Part shown: positions 17,796-26,472 of the stretch, one piece after another
Numbering within the stretch: the stretch's first letter is position 1
Layout of the letters: each line of letters begins with the position of its first letter
NCBI GenBank assembly: GCA_002473165.1
Contig: DKSD01000040.1
Coordinates: forward strand, 8,643 to 72,642
Length of the DNA: 64,000 nucleotides
Origin: Succinatimonas sp. UBA7265
GTDB taxonomy: Bacteria > Pseudomonadota > Gammaproteobacteria > Enterobacterales > Succinivibrionaceae
Direction of reading: 5' to 3'
Position numbers and translations under genes: made by a program
The notes under the pieces: generated by a model
The model's input: the letters and a program-made list of their open reading frames with translations, nothing else
Told to the model about the DNA's origin: nothing
Database searches by the model: none

Positions 17796-18307
17796 GCGCA
17801 GGAGAAATAAAGAATAAGGGGGAAGTGCTGTTTGGCCTTCCTCCTTTTGTTCCCGAAGCCCCGAGGCTTTTGATCTTAGGCTCCATGCCCTCTGAGGCCT
17901 CGCTTGAGGCGGGCTTTTACTACGCCCACCCGCGTAACCGCTTCTTTAAGATCCTCGGCGATTACGCAGGACAGAGCGCGCAAAGCGTCAGCGAGCGCCA
18001 GGCGCTGCTTTGCAGACTGCGCATCGCGCTTTTTGACGTGATCGCCTCCTGCAGACGGCAAGGCAGCCTTGACAGCGCCATTCGCGATCCCGTGCCCAAT
18101 GACATCGCACTGTTTCTTAAAGAGCACCCCGGGGTTAAGGCCGTGATCACGAACGGAGGGCTTTCAAAAAAGCTCTTCCTGAAATATAACAAGGTGCAGG
18201 GCATTAAGATTTTCCATCTGCCCTCAACGAGCCCGGCCAATGCCGGCTGGCCGCTTAAACGGCTTGAATCTGAATACTTTAAGGCCTTAGATGAAACGCT
18301 TGCTTAG
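17792..18307 (+). CDS. DNA-deoxyinosine glycosylase (UDG superfamily, family 6)
   Basis: The protein (171 aa) carries the family block LLILGSMPSEASLEAGFYYAHPRNRFF, split here as GSMPSEASL followed by FYYAHPRNRFF. This is typical of hypoxanthine-DNA glycosylases related to Mug. The second motif region, LPSTSPANAGW, is the usual product-binding loop. These enzymes excise deaminated adenine (hypoxanthine) from DNA. The ATG overlaps the previous stop by four bases, and the C-terminus overlaps the next gene by 17 bases. The link with a transporter unit looks like operon hitch-hiking. Confidence 0.88.
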   Translation: MSAGEIKNKGEVLFGLPPFVPEAPRLLILGSMPSEASLEAGFYYAHPRNRFFKILGDYAGQSAQSVSERQALLCRLRIALFDVIASCRRQGSLDSAIRDPVPNDIALFLKEHPGVKAVITNGGLSKKLFLKYNKVQGIKIFHLPSTSPANAGWPLKRLESEYFKALDETLA

Positions 18308-19067
18308 CTTTGCCGCGGCGCTGCTGCTGCCCTGCGCGTCCTTTAGCGCGCACAGCGCTGACGTTACCGAGGAGCGCAGCTACTCCGTTACCGTGGTGCA
18401 CCAGCCCAAAGAGTGCGCGCTCAAAGACTACGCGGATATGTGCACCCACCTCACGCGCTTTTGGGCCAGCCGCTTTGAGCGCAACATCATCGAGCAGATA
18501 AGCCGCGCGCTTGAAGAGGAGAAAAGCGGCGAGGAGAGCGGCATGCTCGCTCCGGCGCGCCAGGAGATCACCATGAGCGTTGCCCCGCTCAAAGAGCTGG
18601 GCTTTGCGATCATCGGTGCGCAGTTTAAAACCGTGTCGGCAGGCGAAAGCTCCCAGAGCTATGAGACTTTTAACTTAAACCTCGAAACCAGGCGTCCGCT
18701 TGGCTTTGATGAGCTCTTTAAAGATCCGGAGCAGGCCGCGCTCATCTGCGCTGAAAAATACGCCGAGCATTACCGGCACTACCACATGCCGCTTTTTGAG
18801 GTCATCTACTATGCGCTGACAACCGGGCCGTGGAACTTCATGCTGCGCCCGGACGGCATAGAACTGGTATTCGCGCCGGGCACGGCCGCTCCGGGCAGGG
18901 AGATCTCCTCTTTTACGGTAAAAGCCGCGGATTTAAGGAGCGCCGGCATCGATGAAAGACTGTTTCCCGACATCGACGGCAAGGCGGGGATCCCTGAAAT
19001 GACGGTCGAGGATACGGTGCGCGCACGGTCAGAGCCCCCAAAAGGTCAAAAAGCGCCGCGCAAATAA
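18291..19067 (+). CDS. exported protein, DUF3298/DUF4163-like
   Basis: The 258-residue protein has a Sec signal peptide, with a charged start and hydrophobic core up to about residue 20 and likely cleavage after AHS-A. The mature part resembles the DUF4163-DUF3298 pair of RsiV/PdaC-like proteins: TFNLNLETRRPLGFDELF followed by a helix, AALICAEKYAEHY, and then LRPDGIELVFAPGTAAPG. In other bacteria this fold binds or recognises cell-wall sugars or lysozyme. It overlaps the glycosylase gene by 17 bases and ends the unit before a strong terminator. Role unknown; likely periplasmic. Confidence 0.78.
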   Translation: MKRLLSFAAALLLPCASFSAHSADVTEERSYSVTVVHQPKECALKDYADMCTHLTRFWASRFERNIIEQISRALEEEKSGEESGMLAPARQEITMSVAPLKELGFAIIGAQFKTVSAGESSQSYETFNLNLETRRPLGFDELFKDPEQAALICAEKYAEHYRHYHMPLFEVIYYALTTGPWNFMLRPDGIELVFAPGTAAPGREISSFTVKAADLRSAGIDERLFPDIDGKAGIPEMTVEDTVRARSEPPKGQKAPRK

Positions 19068-19093
19068 AAAGCGGAGGTCCCAGCCTCCGCTTT
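19068..19093. terminator. bidirectional intrinsic terminator
   Basis: AAAGCGGAGG pairs with CCTCCGCTTT across six bases, between the DUF3298-like gene and the convergent MetE-like gene. A- and T-rich flanks let it serve both strands. Confidence 0.75.
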
Positions 19094-19110
19094 AAATCCC
19101 GTCTTATAAA

Positions 19111-20241
19111 TCAGGCATCAGCCCAGACGTCGCGGGCGATCTTCACCACAAGGCGCAGTTTGGCCCACTGCTGCTCGTGGCTTAAGCGGTTGCCTTCCTC
19201 AGTTGAGGAGAAACCGCACTGAGTCGAAAGGCACAGGCGCTCCAGCGGCACATACTGCGAGGCCTCGCGGATGCGCGCTTTTACAGCTTCCTCTTCCTCA
19301 AGCTCCGGGAACTTCGAGGTAATAAGCCCCAGCACCACGGTCTGATCCTTGATAAAGCGCAGCGGTTTAAAGTCCCCGGCGCGCTCGGAGTCGTACTCGA
19401 GGAAGAAACCGTCGACGTTGCAGTGCCCAAAGAGCAGTTCGGCAACCGGCTCATAGCCGCCTGAGGAGAACCAGGTCGAGCGGAAGTTGCCGCGGCAGAT
19501 GTGCATGGTGACGGTCATGTCGGCGGGCTTTTTCTCGAGGATCGAGTTGAGGACGGCAACGTAGTTTTCCTCGATCTTTTTAAGATCGCGCCCGTAGGAG
19601 GAGTAGAGCGCCGTCTTCTCCGTTGAGCAGAACTCGCCCCAGGACGTGTCGTCAAACTGCAAATAACGGCAGCCTTCGTTATAGAGGGCGAGCATGCAGT
19701 CAGTCCAGGTCTGCGCCATGTCAGAGAGCAGCTTCTGATCGCCCTCTGCCCCTGAATACTGCGCGATCGGCGCGTAGTCTTTGCAGCGCACCACGCAGAT
19801 CTGGTAGAGCATGGAAGGGGACGGCACCGTGAATTTCACCGGAAAATCCCCGGCGATCTTCTTTAAGCGGCGGAAAGCGTCGAGGAAGGGGTGATCGGCG
19901 GGGAAGCCGACTTTTCCCGTGATCACCGCGGTCTCGGCCTTAGGCTGCGTGCCCTGAAAGTGCGTCGACCAGGACTTAGCTCCGACTTTGTCCACGCCGT
20001 CGAGCTCCGTGATGAAATCGAGGTGCCAGTAGGCGCGGCGGAACTCGCCGTCCGTCACCGCCTTAAGCCCGCATTCTTTCTCCATGGCCACAAGCTTCGT
20101 GATCTCCGCATCCTCAACTTTAGTGAGTTCCTCTTTTGAGATCATGCCTTTTTGGAACATGTTGCGCGCGTTGGTGACCGCGGCGGTGCGCAGGAAAGAG
20201 CCGACATGATCGGCGCGGAACGGGGGATTGATGTGTGCCAT
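19111..20241 (-). CDS. MetE C-terminal-like methionine synthase family protein (YxjG-like)
   Basis: The protein (376 aa) corresponds to the C-terminal catalytic half of cobalamin-independent methionine synthase, as in Bacillus YxjG/YxjH. The start RADHVGSFLR is the substrate-binding block; the zinc-binding set is visible as H-x-C in TMHICRGNFR, the Glu in FFLEYDSERAGDF and the Cys in LSTQCGFSS. Family members move a methyl group to homocysteine or related thiols. It stands alone with a GGAG ribosome site. Methionine transport genes lie at 47-50 kb but are not linked. Physiological donor unknown. Confidence 0.88.
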   Translation of the reverse strand: MAHINPPFRADHVGSFLRTAAVTNARNMFQKGMISKEELTKVEDAEITKLVAMEKECGLKAVTDGEFRRAYWHLDFITELDGVDKVGAKSWSTHFQGTQPKAETAVITGKVGFPADHPFLDAFRRLKKIAGDFPVKFTVPSPSMLYQICVVRCKDYAPIAQYSGAEGDQKLLSDMAQTWTDCMLALYNEGCRYLQFDDTSWGEFCSTEKTALYSSYGRDLKKIEENYVAVLNSILEKKPADMTVTMHICRGNFRSTWFSSGGYEPVAELLFGHCNVDGFFLEYDSERAGDFKPLRFIKDQTVVLGLITSKFPELEEEEAVKARIREASQYVPLERLCLSTQCGFSSTEEGNRLSHEQQWAKLRLVVKIARDVWADA

Positions 20242-20267
20242 GTTTACTCCGTTTATTGCTTAACAAT

Positions 20268-20295
20268 AAAAATAAAAAGGGGCGCAACGCGCCCC
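20268..20295 (-). terminator. intrinsic terminator of the dicarboxylate symporter gene
   Basis: On the minus strand GGGGCGC-GTT-GCGCCCC is followed by TTTTTATTTTT, just after the stop codon at 20303. Confidence 0.85.
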
Positions 20296-20302
20296 GAAAA
20301 AC

Positions 20303-21610
20303 TTAAGCCTCAGGCTGATCCTCGGTTGTGACGTCAGGCAGCCTGCCTTTTAACTCCTTGTCGACGATGTTGCAGACGCAGGAGTCCGACCAGACGTTCA
20401 GGCAGGTCTCGATCATGTCGATGACCGCGTACACCGGCAGGATCACGCCCATGAGATCTACCGGGACGTTCATGGAGGAGAGCAGCGAGAGCGTGAGGAA
20501 GAAGCAGCCCATGGGCACGCCGGCGTTGCCTATGGCGGCGATGGTGGCGATGAAGATCCAGGTGATAAGCGTCGCACCTGAGATCTCAATGCCGGCGTTT
20601 TGCATCAGGTAAACGGAAGTCACCAGGATAAAGGCGGCGCAGCCGTTCATGTTGATGGTGGTGCAAATTGGGAGCACAAAGCACGAGACGCGGGTGTCAA
20701 CGTGCAGGTTGTCCTCAGCCGAGGCCAGCGTCACCGGCAGGGTGCCGGCGGAAGACTTCGAGAACAGCGCGACCATGAGCGCCGGAGCCATGCCGCGGGC
20801 AATGCGCAGCGGGTTTAAGCCGCGCAGGATCAGCAAAAGCGGCAGGATCAGGAACATCTGGATGACGTTCGAGCCGATCACCACGCCAAAGTACTGGGCG
20901 ATGCCGCCTAAGATCACGCCGGCCTCAAGCTGGGCGACGAGCTGCGCGGAGAAGGCGATGATGCCGAAGGGCAGCACGGCGATAAGCCAGTGAATGATCA
21001 CAAAGAGCAGATCCTGAAGCCCGGAGAACAGCCTGACGACGGCGGTGCGGCGATCCGAGTGCGGCATCACGGCAAGCCCCAGGCCCAGCGCGGCGGCGAT
21101 GATGAGCACCGAGAGCACGTTGCCTGAGACAAAAGGCTGCAAAAGGTTGTTGGGAATGACGCTGATGATGTGGCTGTAATAGGTCTCGCCGTGGCCTACG
21201 GCCGCGGCGTCAAATGAAGAGCCGCTCAGCTCCGCGGGCACATTAGAAGGTCCGACAAAGGTAAAGAGCACCGCGGCCATGGAAGCTGCAAGGATGGTGG
21301 TGAGCAGCGTGTAGAACAGCGTGTGCAGGAAAATCGTGCCGCCGTTGGAACCGTGGTTGAGCTTTGCCAGCGTGTTGATAAGCGACAGGGCGATCACCGG
21401 CACGGCGACCAGCGAGAACAGACGCGTGAACACCGTGGCGATAAAATTCATGAAGGCGTTGACGTCGGGGACGTTCAGCCAGCCGATAAAAGCGCCTAAG
21501 ATCAGCGCTCCGATATAGAAGACGGCGGTGCGCAGGCGGCGCGCCTTGTCCCGGGAAAGCCTGGAAATTGCGGCGTCCGCTTCAGCGTGGACGCGATTGG
21601 GAGCAGTCAA
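20303..21610 (-). CDS. dicarboxylate/amino-acid:cation symporter (DAACS/SDF family)
   Basis: The 435-residue inner-membrane protein has the glutamate-transporter fold. The serine-rich hairpin reads FSKSSAGTLPVTL, the NMDG-type motif reads TTINMNGCA (D replaced by N), and the last motif reads DMIETCLNVWSDS. In the usual family the D-x3-R in the last helix selects the substrate; here the residues differ, so the substrate may not be a simple dicarboxylate. The start is a TTG with GGAGG eight bases upstream. It is a single-gene unit with its own terminator. Confidence 0.88.
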   Translation of the reverse strand: MTAPNRVHAEADAAISRLSRDKARRLRTAVFYIGALILGAFIGWLNVPDVNAFMNFIATVFTRLFSLVAVPVIALSLINTLAKLNHGSNGGTIFLHTLFYTLLTTILAASMAAVLFTFVGPSNVPAELSGSSFDAAAVGHGETYYSHIISVIPNNLLQPFVSGNVLSVLIIAAALGLGLAVMPHSDRRTAVVRLFSGLQDLLFVIIHWLIAVLPFGIIAFSAQLVAQLEAGVILGGIAQYFGVVIGSNVIQMFLILPLLLILRGLNPLRIARGMAPALMVALFSKSSAGTLPVTLASAEDNLHVDTRVSCFVLPICTTINMNGCAAFILVTSVYLMQNAGIEISGATLITWIFIATIAAIGNAGVPMGCFFLTLSLLSSMNVPVDLMGVILPVYAVIDMIETCLNVWSDSCVCNIVDKELKGRLPDVTTEDQPEA

Positions 21611-21811
21611 AATTACCTCCGCTCAAAAAGCTTCCAATTAAATGAAAGCCATACAAAAGACCCGATCATTTTATCATCAGGGTCCGGCCGGAGGCTCAGG
21701 CGAAAAACGGCGCAAAGGCGCAAAATTGCGCCGGCATTGGTGACACAAGGCGCTGATGTGGCATAAGCTTAGACATCAATGGTGATCTTTCAAAGAAAAG
21801 GGAGGATGGAT

Positions 21812-22459
21812 ATGGATTTTCTCAGGCTCATGCAGACCCGTTATACTACAAAATACTACAACCCTGAAAAACACATCCCTGAGGATGTTTTCCAAAAAAT
21901 CCTTGAATGCGCAAGGCTTACGCCTAGCGCAGTCAACATCCAGCCCTGGCATTTCATCACGCTGGAAAGCTCCGAGGCCAAAGATCAGATCTTCAGCGCC
22001 GTGCCGGATTTCAACCGGCAGCGCTTCAAAGGCTGCGACAAGGTGATCGTGCTGTGCGCCAAGACCGGCTTTGATAAAGATTTTTACGCCCGCCTCGCAG
22101 CCAAGGAAGTCGCCGACGGCTACGCCAAAAAGAGCATGGAGGCTGACATCGCCGCAGGCGTCATGGGCTATGCCAAAAACCGTCAGAATTACGAGAGCAG
22201 CCTGCAGTGGGCCTCAAAGCAGGTCTACCTTGCCATGGCGACCATACTCTATGCCGCGGCGGCTTACGGCGTCGATTCCACCCCGGTCGAGGGCGTGGAC
22301 ATCAAAAAAGTCGATGAGCTGCTCTCCCTGCCTGAAAAAGGCCTGAACTGCCTGGCCCTCGTGCTTTTAGGCTGCCGCTCCGACACCGATTCCAACACGC
22401 TCGACAAGCGCCCCAAGACCCGCTTTGACGCCGGGGACATCCTTACGAGGATGAAATAA
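21812..22459 (+). CDS. nfsB: oxygen-insensitive NAD(P)H nitroreductase, NfsB-like
   Basis: The protein (216 aa) is close in length and pattern to E. coli NfsB. It has TRYTTKYYNPEK at the FMN phosphate site, LTPSAVNIQPWHF, VIVLCAKT, ASKQVYLAMATIL, PVEGVD and the closing KRPKTRF. It is a cytosolic FMN flavoprotein that reduces nitro groups and quinones. The start at 21812 is preferred because GGAGG lies six bases upstream; an ATG six bases earlier overlaps the ribosome site. It begins a likely three-gene unit with the exonuclease and mscL. Confidence 0.92.
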   Translation: MDFLRLMQTRYTTKYYNPEKHIPEDVFQKILECARLTPSAVNIQPWHFITLESSEAKDQIFSAVPDFNRQRFKGCDKVIVLCAKTGFDKDFYARLAAKEVADGYAKKSMEADIAAGVMGYAKNRQNYESSLQWASKQVYLAMATILYAAAAYGVDSTPVEGVDIKKVDELLSLPEKGLNCLALVLLGCRSDTDSNTLDKRPKTRFDAGDILTRMK

Positions 22460-22501
22460 ACACTTGCGGCCGCGCTTTTACTGCTCATGACGAGGTGATT
22501 T

Positions 22502-23398
22502 ATGGCCAAGGAAGCTTTTCCTTTGGAGAAGTTCGATGAGATCCGCAAAAACCCGGAAAATTACCGGCTGCTCCAGCGCATCCCGCTGACGTACCCGGGG
22601 ATTGAGGAACATCTGCCGCTTAGCTTAAATGAAAAAGTGGAGGGGGAGCGGATCCACCATGCGGTGTTCCTCGACACTGAGACCACCGGCATGCTGCCTG
22701 ACAAGGAACGCGTCATCGAGCTGGGCATGGTCAGGGTCACCTATTCCTTTGACCGCAAGATCGTCCTCTCCATAGACGAGTTCTACGACGAGTTTGAAGA
22801 TCCGGGCAAGCCCATCCCCATGGAGATCCAGGAACTCACCCACATCACGGACGACATGGTAAAAGGCCGGCATTTTGACGAGGATCGCGTCGCCGCGATG
22901 CTCGCGGGCAGACCATTGGTGATCGCCCACAACGCCGCTTTTGACCGCCCGTTCTTTGACCGGCGCTTTCCGGCGCTCTCCGATCTCTCCTGGGGATGCA
23001 GTCTCAAGGAGGTGAACTGGGATGCGCTGGGAAGCAACGGCACGAAGCTTGAGTACTTAAACCTTTCGCGCGGCTGGTTTTACAACGCTCACCGCGCCTA
23101 TGTCGACTGCCTGGCGCTCATCTGGATCATGCACATCGAGCCTGAGGCGTTCTCCATGCTGGTCGAGCACGCCTTAAAGAAGACCTGCCGGGTGCTCGCC
23201 GTCGGCAGTCCCTTCGATGTCAAGGACAAGCTCAAGGCGCAGGGCTACCGCTATGACGGCCAGAGAAAGACCTGGTATATCGACGTGCCTTCCGAGGAGG
23301 AAGCGCAGCGTCAGATCGCCTGGCTGCAGGGCATTTATAACGCTTCGCAGGCTGTCATCGAAATCTTTACGGCCAAGAACCGTTTTAAAACGAGGTAA
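22502..23398 (+). CDS. DEDDh-type 3'-5' exonuclease (DnaQ-like)
   Basis: The protein (298 aa) has all exonuclease motifs: FLDTETTG (ExoI), IAHNAAFDRPFF (ExoII) and HRAYVDC with His and Asp (ExoIII). This marks it as a metal-dependent 3'-5' exonuclease of the DnaQ superfamily. A C-terminal ~80-residue extension contains a tail similar to one often seen in such stand-alone exonucleases: KLKAQGYRYDGQRKTWY. It lacks the polymerase-binding tail of DnaQ itself, so a repair or RNA-processing role is likelier. GAGGTG provides the ribosome site. mscL follows after five bases. Confidence 0.88.
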   Translation: MAKEAFPLEKFDEIRKNPENYRLLQRIPLTYPGIEEHLPLSLNEKVEGERIHHAVFLDTETTGMLPDKERVIELGMVRVTYSFDRKIVLSIDEFYDEFEDPGKPIPMEIQELTHITDDMVKGRHFDEDRVAAMLAGRPLVIAHNAAFDRPFFDRRFPALSDLSWGCSLKEVNWDALGSNGTKLEYLNLSRGWFYNAHRAYVDCLALIWIMHIEPEAFSMLVEHALKKTCRVLAVGSPFDVKDKLKAQGYRYDGQRKTWYIDVPSEEEAQRQIAWLQGIYNASQAVIEIFTAKNRFKTR

Positions 23399-23403
23399 AA
23401 CAC

Positions 23404-23862
23404 ATGAACATCACTGAAAACGTCAAGAGCGTCCGCAATAAAGGCACATCGTTCCTGCGCGAATTCCGCGACTTCGCGATGAAGGGCAATGTCATCGACA
23501 TGGCTGTCGGTGTCGTCATCGGCACCGCCTTTGGCAAGATCGTCTCCTCGCTGGTCGCCGACATCATCATGCCGCTCATCGGCATGCTCGTCGGCAGCGT
23601 CGACTTCAAAGATCTGGGGATCACGCTCCAGGAGAAGACGGCGGATCATGACGCGATCGTCTTAAGCTACGGCGCGTTCTTGCAGACGATCTTCGACTTC
23701 ATCATCATCGCCTTCGCCATCTTTGTGGCGTTCAAGTTCTTAACGAAAGTTAAAAACAGCATCATGGCAGAGAAGGCCGCCGAACCCCCGGCGCCGGAGC
23801 CGCAGGTGCAGTTGCTCACCGAGATCCGCGATCTGTTAAAGGAGCAGAAGGGCGCAAAATAA
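23404..23862 (+). CDS. mscL: large-conductance mechanosensitive channel MscL
   Basis: The protein (152 aa) is a complete MscL. An N-terminal amphipathic helix, FLREFRDFAMKGN, leads into TM1 with DMAVGVVIGTAFGKIVSSL. A periplasmic loop and TM2 follow, and the C-terminal bundle helix LLTEIRDLLKEQ closes it. It opens under hypo-osmotic stress to release solutes. It is longer than E. coli MscL (136 aa), mainly through the Ala/Pro-rich linker before the bundle. It ends the nfsB-exonuclease-mscL unit before a terminator. Confidence 0.97.
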   Translation: MNITENVKSVRNKGTSFLREFRDFAMKGNVIDMAVGVVIGTAFGKIVSSLVADIIMPLIGMLVGSVDFKDLGITLQEKTADHDAIVLSYGAFLQTIFDFIIIAFAIFVAFKFLTKVKNSIMAEKAAEPPAPEPQVQLLTEIRDLLKEQKGAK

Positions 23863-23875
23863 GCGCTTTGCCGGA

Positions 23876-23910
23876 TACGGCCGGAGCGTCTGCCCCGGCC
23901 GTAAGCTTTT
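23876..23910 (+). terminator. intrinsic terminator after mscL
   Basis: TACGGCCGG pairs perfectly with CCGGCCGTA across ten bases, followed by AGCTTTT. It lies 14 bases after the mscL stop. Confidence 0.8.
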
Positions 23911-24028
23911 CTGCACAATTTTGGACCATCTGCTAAAATACTTTTGCCGACAGCGTTTGAACTGCCATCTAAAAATGCAGGCGCGACTGCAACCACAATA
24001 ATTACCAGAACAAGGAGAAAGCGGCCCG

Positions 24029-25246
24029 ATGCAAGCCACGGATTTTGCGTTTTACTATGAATGCGACATGACGGTCACCCTGGCTTTGGCTGCGGTGCTG
24101 CTGGTGCTCGGTCATTACATAAAAAGGCTCGTGCCGCTGCTGCGCAAATTCTTTATCCCCGCGCCGGTGATCGGCGGCATCATATTCGCTTTCATCACGC
24201 TCGCAGGCTACCAGACCAGGCTGTTTGGTTTTGGCTTTGATTCAAGCCTCAAAAACCTGCTCATGACGGCCTTTTTCACCTCAGTGGGCTTTACCGCAAG
24301 TTTCCGCATGCTCTACAAAGGCGGCATTGCCGTCTGCATTTTCCTCGTGGTCTCCGTGCTGTTTATCTGCGTGCAGAACCTCGCGGGCATCGGTCTTGCC
24401 GAGCTCTTCGGGCTCAATCCGCTGATCGGCCTGGCAACCGGTTCCATCTCGCTGACAGGCGGGCACGGCACCTCGGCGGCTTTTGGGCCGCTGCTGGAGC
24501 AAAACGGCCTGCAGGCCGGGCTCTCGGTCTCAATTGCCGCAGCCACGTTCGGCCTCGTTGCAGGCTCCATGCTGGGCGGCCCGGTAGGCCGGCACCTGCT
24601 TGCCAGCAAGCACCTCGAGCACGGGCCTCGCAACGGCACGAACCAGGATATCGTCGAAGGCCGGCTCACCGCGGCCCAGAGGTTTATCGACGAGCACACG
24701 CTCTTTAAAGCCTGCTGCTGCCTGATCATCGCCATGGGCATTGGCTATTTTGTCAATCTGGGGGTCAGGGAGCTGGGCATCGTGCTGCCTGCCTACCTGT
24801 GCCCGATGCTCGTGGCCGCGGCGATCCGCAATTACTGCGATCTGCGCCGCATCGACATCCCGCTGCACACCATCAATCTGGCAGGCGGCATTTCGCTGCA
24901 GTTCTTCCTGGCTATGGCTCTGATGACCATGAGGCTGTGGGAGCTTGCGGATCTGGCGGTGCCGCTCATCACCATTTTGGTGGTGCAGGTCGTGCTCATG
25001 GGGCTTTACGCCTACTTCGTGACGTTCAGGATCATGGGCGGCGATTACGATGCAGTGGTGCTGGCGGTGGGCCACTGCGGTTTTGGCCTGGGCGCCACGC
25101 CCAACGCCATGGCTAACATGGAGACATTCACCGGCGCCAACGGCGAATCGCCCAAGGCTTTCTTTGTGGTGCCGCTGGTGGGATCGCTTTTCATCGACTT
25201 CTTCAACGCCATCGCGATCACGACGTTCATGCAGTTTTTGATCTGA
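24029..25246 (+). CDS. gltS: sodium/glutamate symporter GltS
   Basis: The protein (405 aa) matches GltS throughout: IPAPVIGGIIFA, FFTSVGFTASFRML, SLTGGHGTSAAFG, and in the second half VGHCGFGLGATPNAMANM. The last two are the paired pore-loop motifs of the family. It brings in glutamate with Na+ in the inner membrane. The ATG at 24029 has AAGGAG about eleven bases upstream; a downstream ATG at residue 14 is an alternative start, nearer to the E. coli N-terminus. Confidence 0.95.
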   Translation: MQATDFAFYYECDMTVTLALAAVLLVLGHYIKRLVPLLRKFFIPAPVIGGIIFAFITLAGYQTRLFGFGFDSSLKNLLMTAFFTSVGFTASFRMLYKGGIAVCIFLVVSVLFICVQNLAGIGLAELFGLNPLIGLATGSISLTGGHGTSAAFGPLLEQNGLQAGLSVSIAAATFGLVAGSMLGGPVGRHLLASKHLEHGPRNGTNQDIVEGRLTAAQRFIDEHTLFKACCCLIIAMGIGYFVNLGVRELGIVLPAYLCPMLVAAAIRNYCDLRRIDIPLHTINLAGGISLQFFLAMALMTMRLWELADLAVPLITILVVQVVLMGLYAYFVTFRIMGGDYDAVVLAVGHCGFGLGATPNAMANMETFTGANGESPKAFFVVPLVGSLFIDFFNAIAITTFMQFLI

Positions 25247-25280
25247 CGGGCAAGCCGTTTTAAAAACCGGAGCCTTATCC

Positions 25281-26465
25281 ATGAACGCATCTGACTCTCC
25301 CATATCATTTGCAAAATTAAGGGCGCGCGGCGCGATCTGCGCAGACAAAACCGAACTCCTCTGCAAGCTCGTCTGCAACTATGAAAATGCCTTGTTAACA
25401 AGGCCGGACGGATTTGGGAAAACTCGGCTCATCGATACGCTGGCGCGGCTTTTTGAATGCGGAGCTAATGATTTTTTTGACGGCACCTTTGCCAAAGATA
25501 AGTGGGATTTACCCAAATATCCGGTATTACGCCTTGATTTTTCAGAATTTGGTTCAGGATACGATGGGATGGTTGCCGGGATTAAACTCAGGATCCGCAG
25601 TTTTGCCCAAAGCCTGGGGCTGAATTCCTGTGAAGAAGGCAGCAATCCCGATCAGTGCCTGCAAAATCTGTTTTACAGCCTTCCTGACGAACAGCAGTTT
25701 GTGCTGCTAATTGACAATTACGACCGCCAGCTGGTTTCAAGCGTCCACGATCCTGAACTCTTTGATAAAATTAAAAAATGCCTGAACAATTTCTTTGCGA
25801 TGCAAAAAGGCGCCAGTCAAATCCGCTTTATGCTGGTAACCGGAATCACGCGATTTAAGGACGTGTCAAATTTCACTGCCAGCTCTGATATCGACGACAT
25901 CAGCTACTCATCTGCTTTTGCAGCGCTTGCAGGCTACACCCGTGAAGAACTTCGCGGTTGTGCGGATCAGATCAGGCAGGCCGCATCCAAAACTTTTGAC
26001 GTTGCCCCTGGAGAGGTTACCGAACCACAGCTTGAAAAGCTGCTGGATTTGCTGGAAGCACAGTACGGCGGCTTTTGCTTTGATCTGCACGGACAGAACA
26101 CTGTGATGCGCGCCGCTTCGGTGAATTCCTTCTTTGATTCGCTATCAAAACCGGGAACGCAGGGATTTTCTTCCGATCGCTTTGACTCAAAGGCAAAGAA
26201 CTCACCGCTGATCACCGATTATCTCAGCGTTTACGGGATGAGAGTAAACAGGAAACTGCTTAGTGAGGATGTGGCTGTCGATTACAACGCTTTCATGAAT
26301 CCGGTTTCTTTTGAGGACATCGATCCGCAGGTCCTGCTTTGCCAGGCCGGGCTGCTGACGCTCAAAACACAGCTGAGAATGGGCTGGCCGGTTAAAGCCG
26401 GCATCCCCAATCTTGAAATGAAAAGGGCGGCTGAGAAGCTGTTCTCGCAAAAAGCGCAAGCTTAA
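25281..26465 (+). CDS. AAA-ATPase-like protein lacking the usual C-terminal nuclease domain
   Basis: The protein (394 aa) belongs to the AAA-ATPase-like family (Pfam AAA-ATPase_like). Blocks include LLTRPDGFGKTRLIDTLARLF, where the P-loop would be, FVLLIDNYDRQL for Walker B, and FMLVTGITRFKD. In the family an RPRRFGKS motif is usual; here it is RPDGFGKT. Relatives run to about 520-600 residues, the rest being a PDDEXK_9 nuclease domain. This protein stops at GIPNLEMKRAAEKLF, exactly the linker before that domain, so the nuclease is absent. A convergent gene ends eight bases later. Base composition is more AT-rich than its neighbours, hinting at transfer. Role unknown. Confidence 0.85.
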   Translation: MNASDSPISFAKLRARGAICADKTELLCKLVCNYENALLTRPDGFGKTRLIDTLARLFECGANDFFDGTFAKDKWDLPKYPVLRLDFSEFGSGYDGMVAGIKLRIRSFAQSLGLNSCEEGSNPDQCLQNLFYSLPDEQQFVLLIDNYDRQLVSSVHDPELFDKIKKCLNNFFAMQKGASQIRFMLVTGITRFKDVSNFTASSDIDDISYSSAFAALAGYTREELRGCADQIRQAASKTFDVAPGEVTEPQLEKLLDLLEAQYGGFCFDLHGQNTVMRAASVNSFFDSLSKPGTQGFSSDRFDSKAKNSPLITDYLSVYGMRVNRKLLSEDVAVDYNAFMNPVSFEDIDPQVLLCQAGLLTLKTQLRMGWPVKAGIPNLEMKRAAEKLFSQKAQA

Positions 26466-26472
26466 TAAAGCG

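Noticed and set aside
24530..25378. Long open frame antisense to gltS (282 codons)
   Set aside because: Composition is His/Arg/Gln rich with no recognisable domain; it mirrors the codon bias of gltS, a usual effect in high-GC genes.
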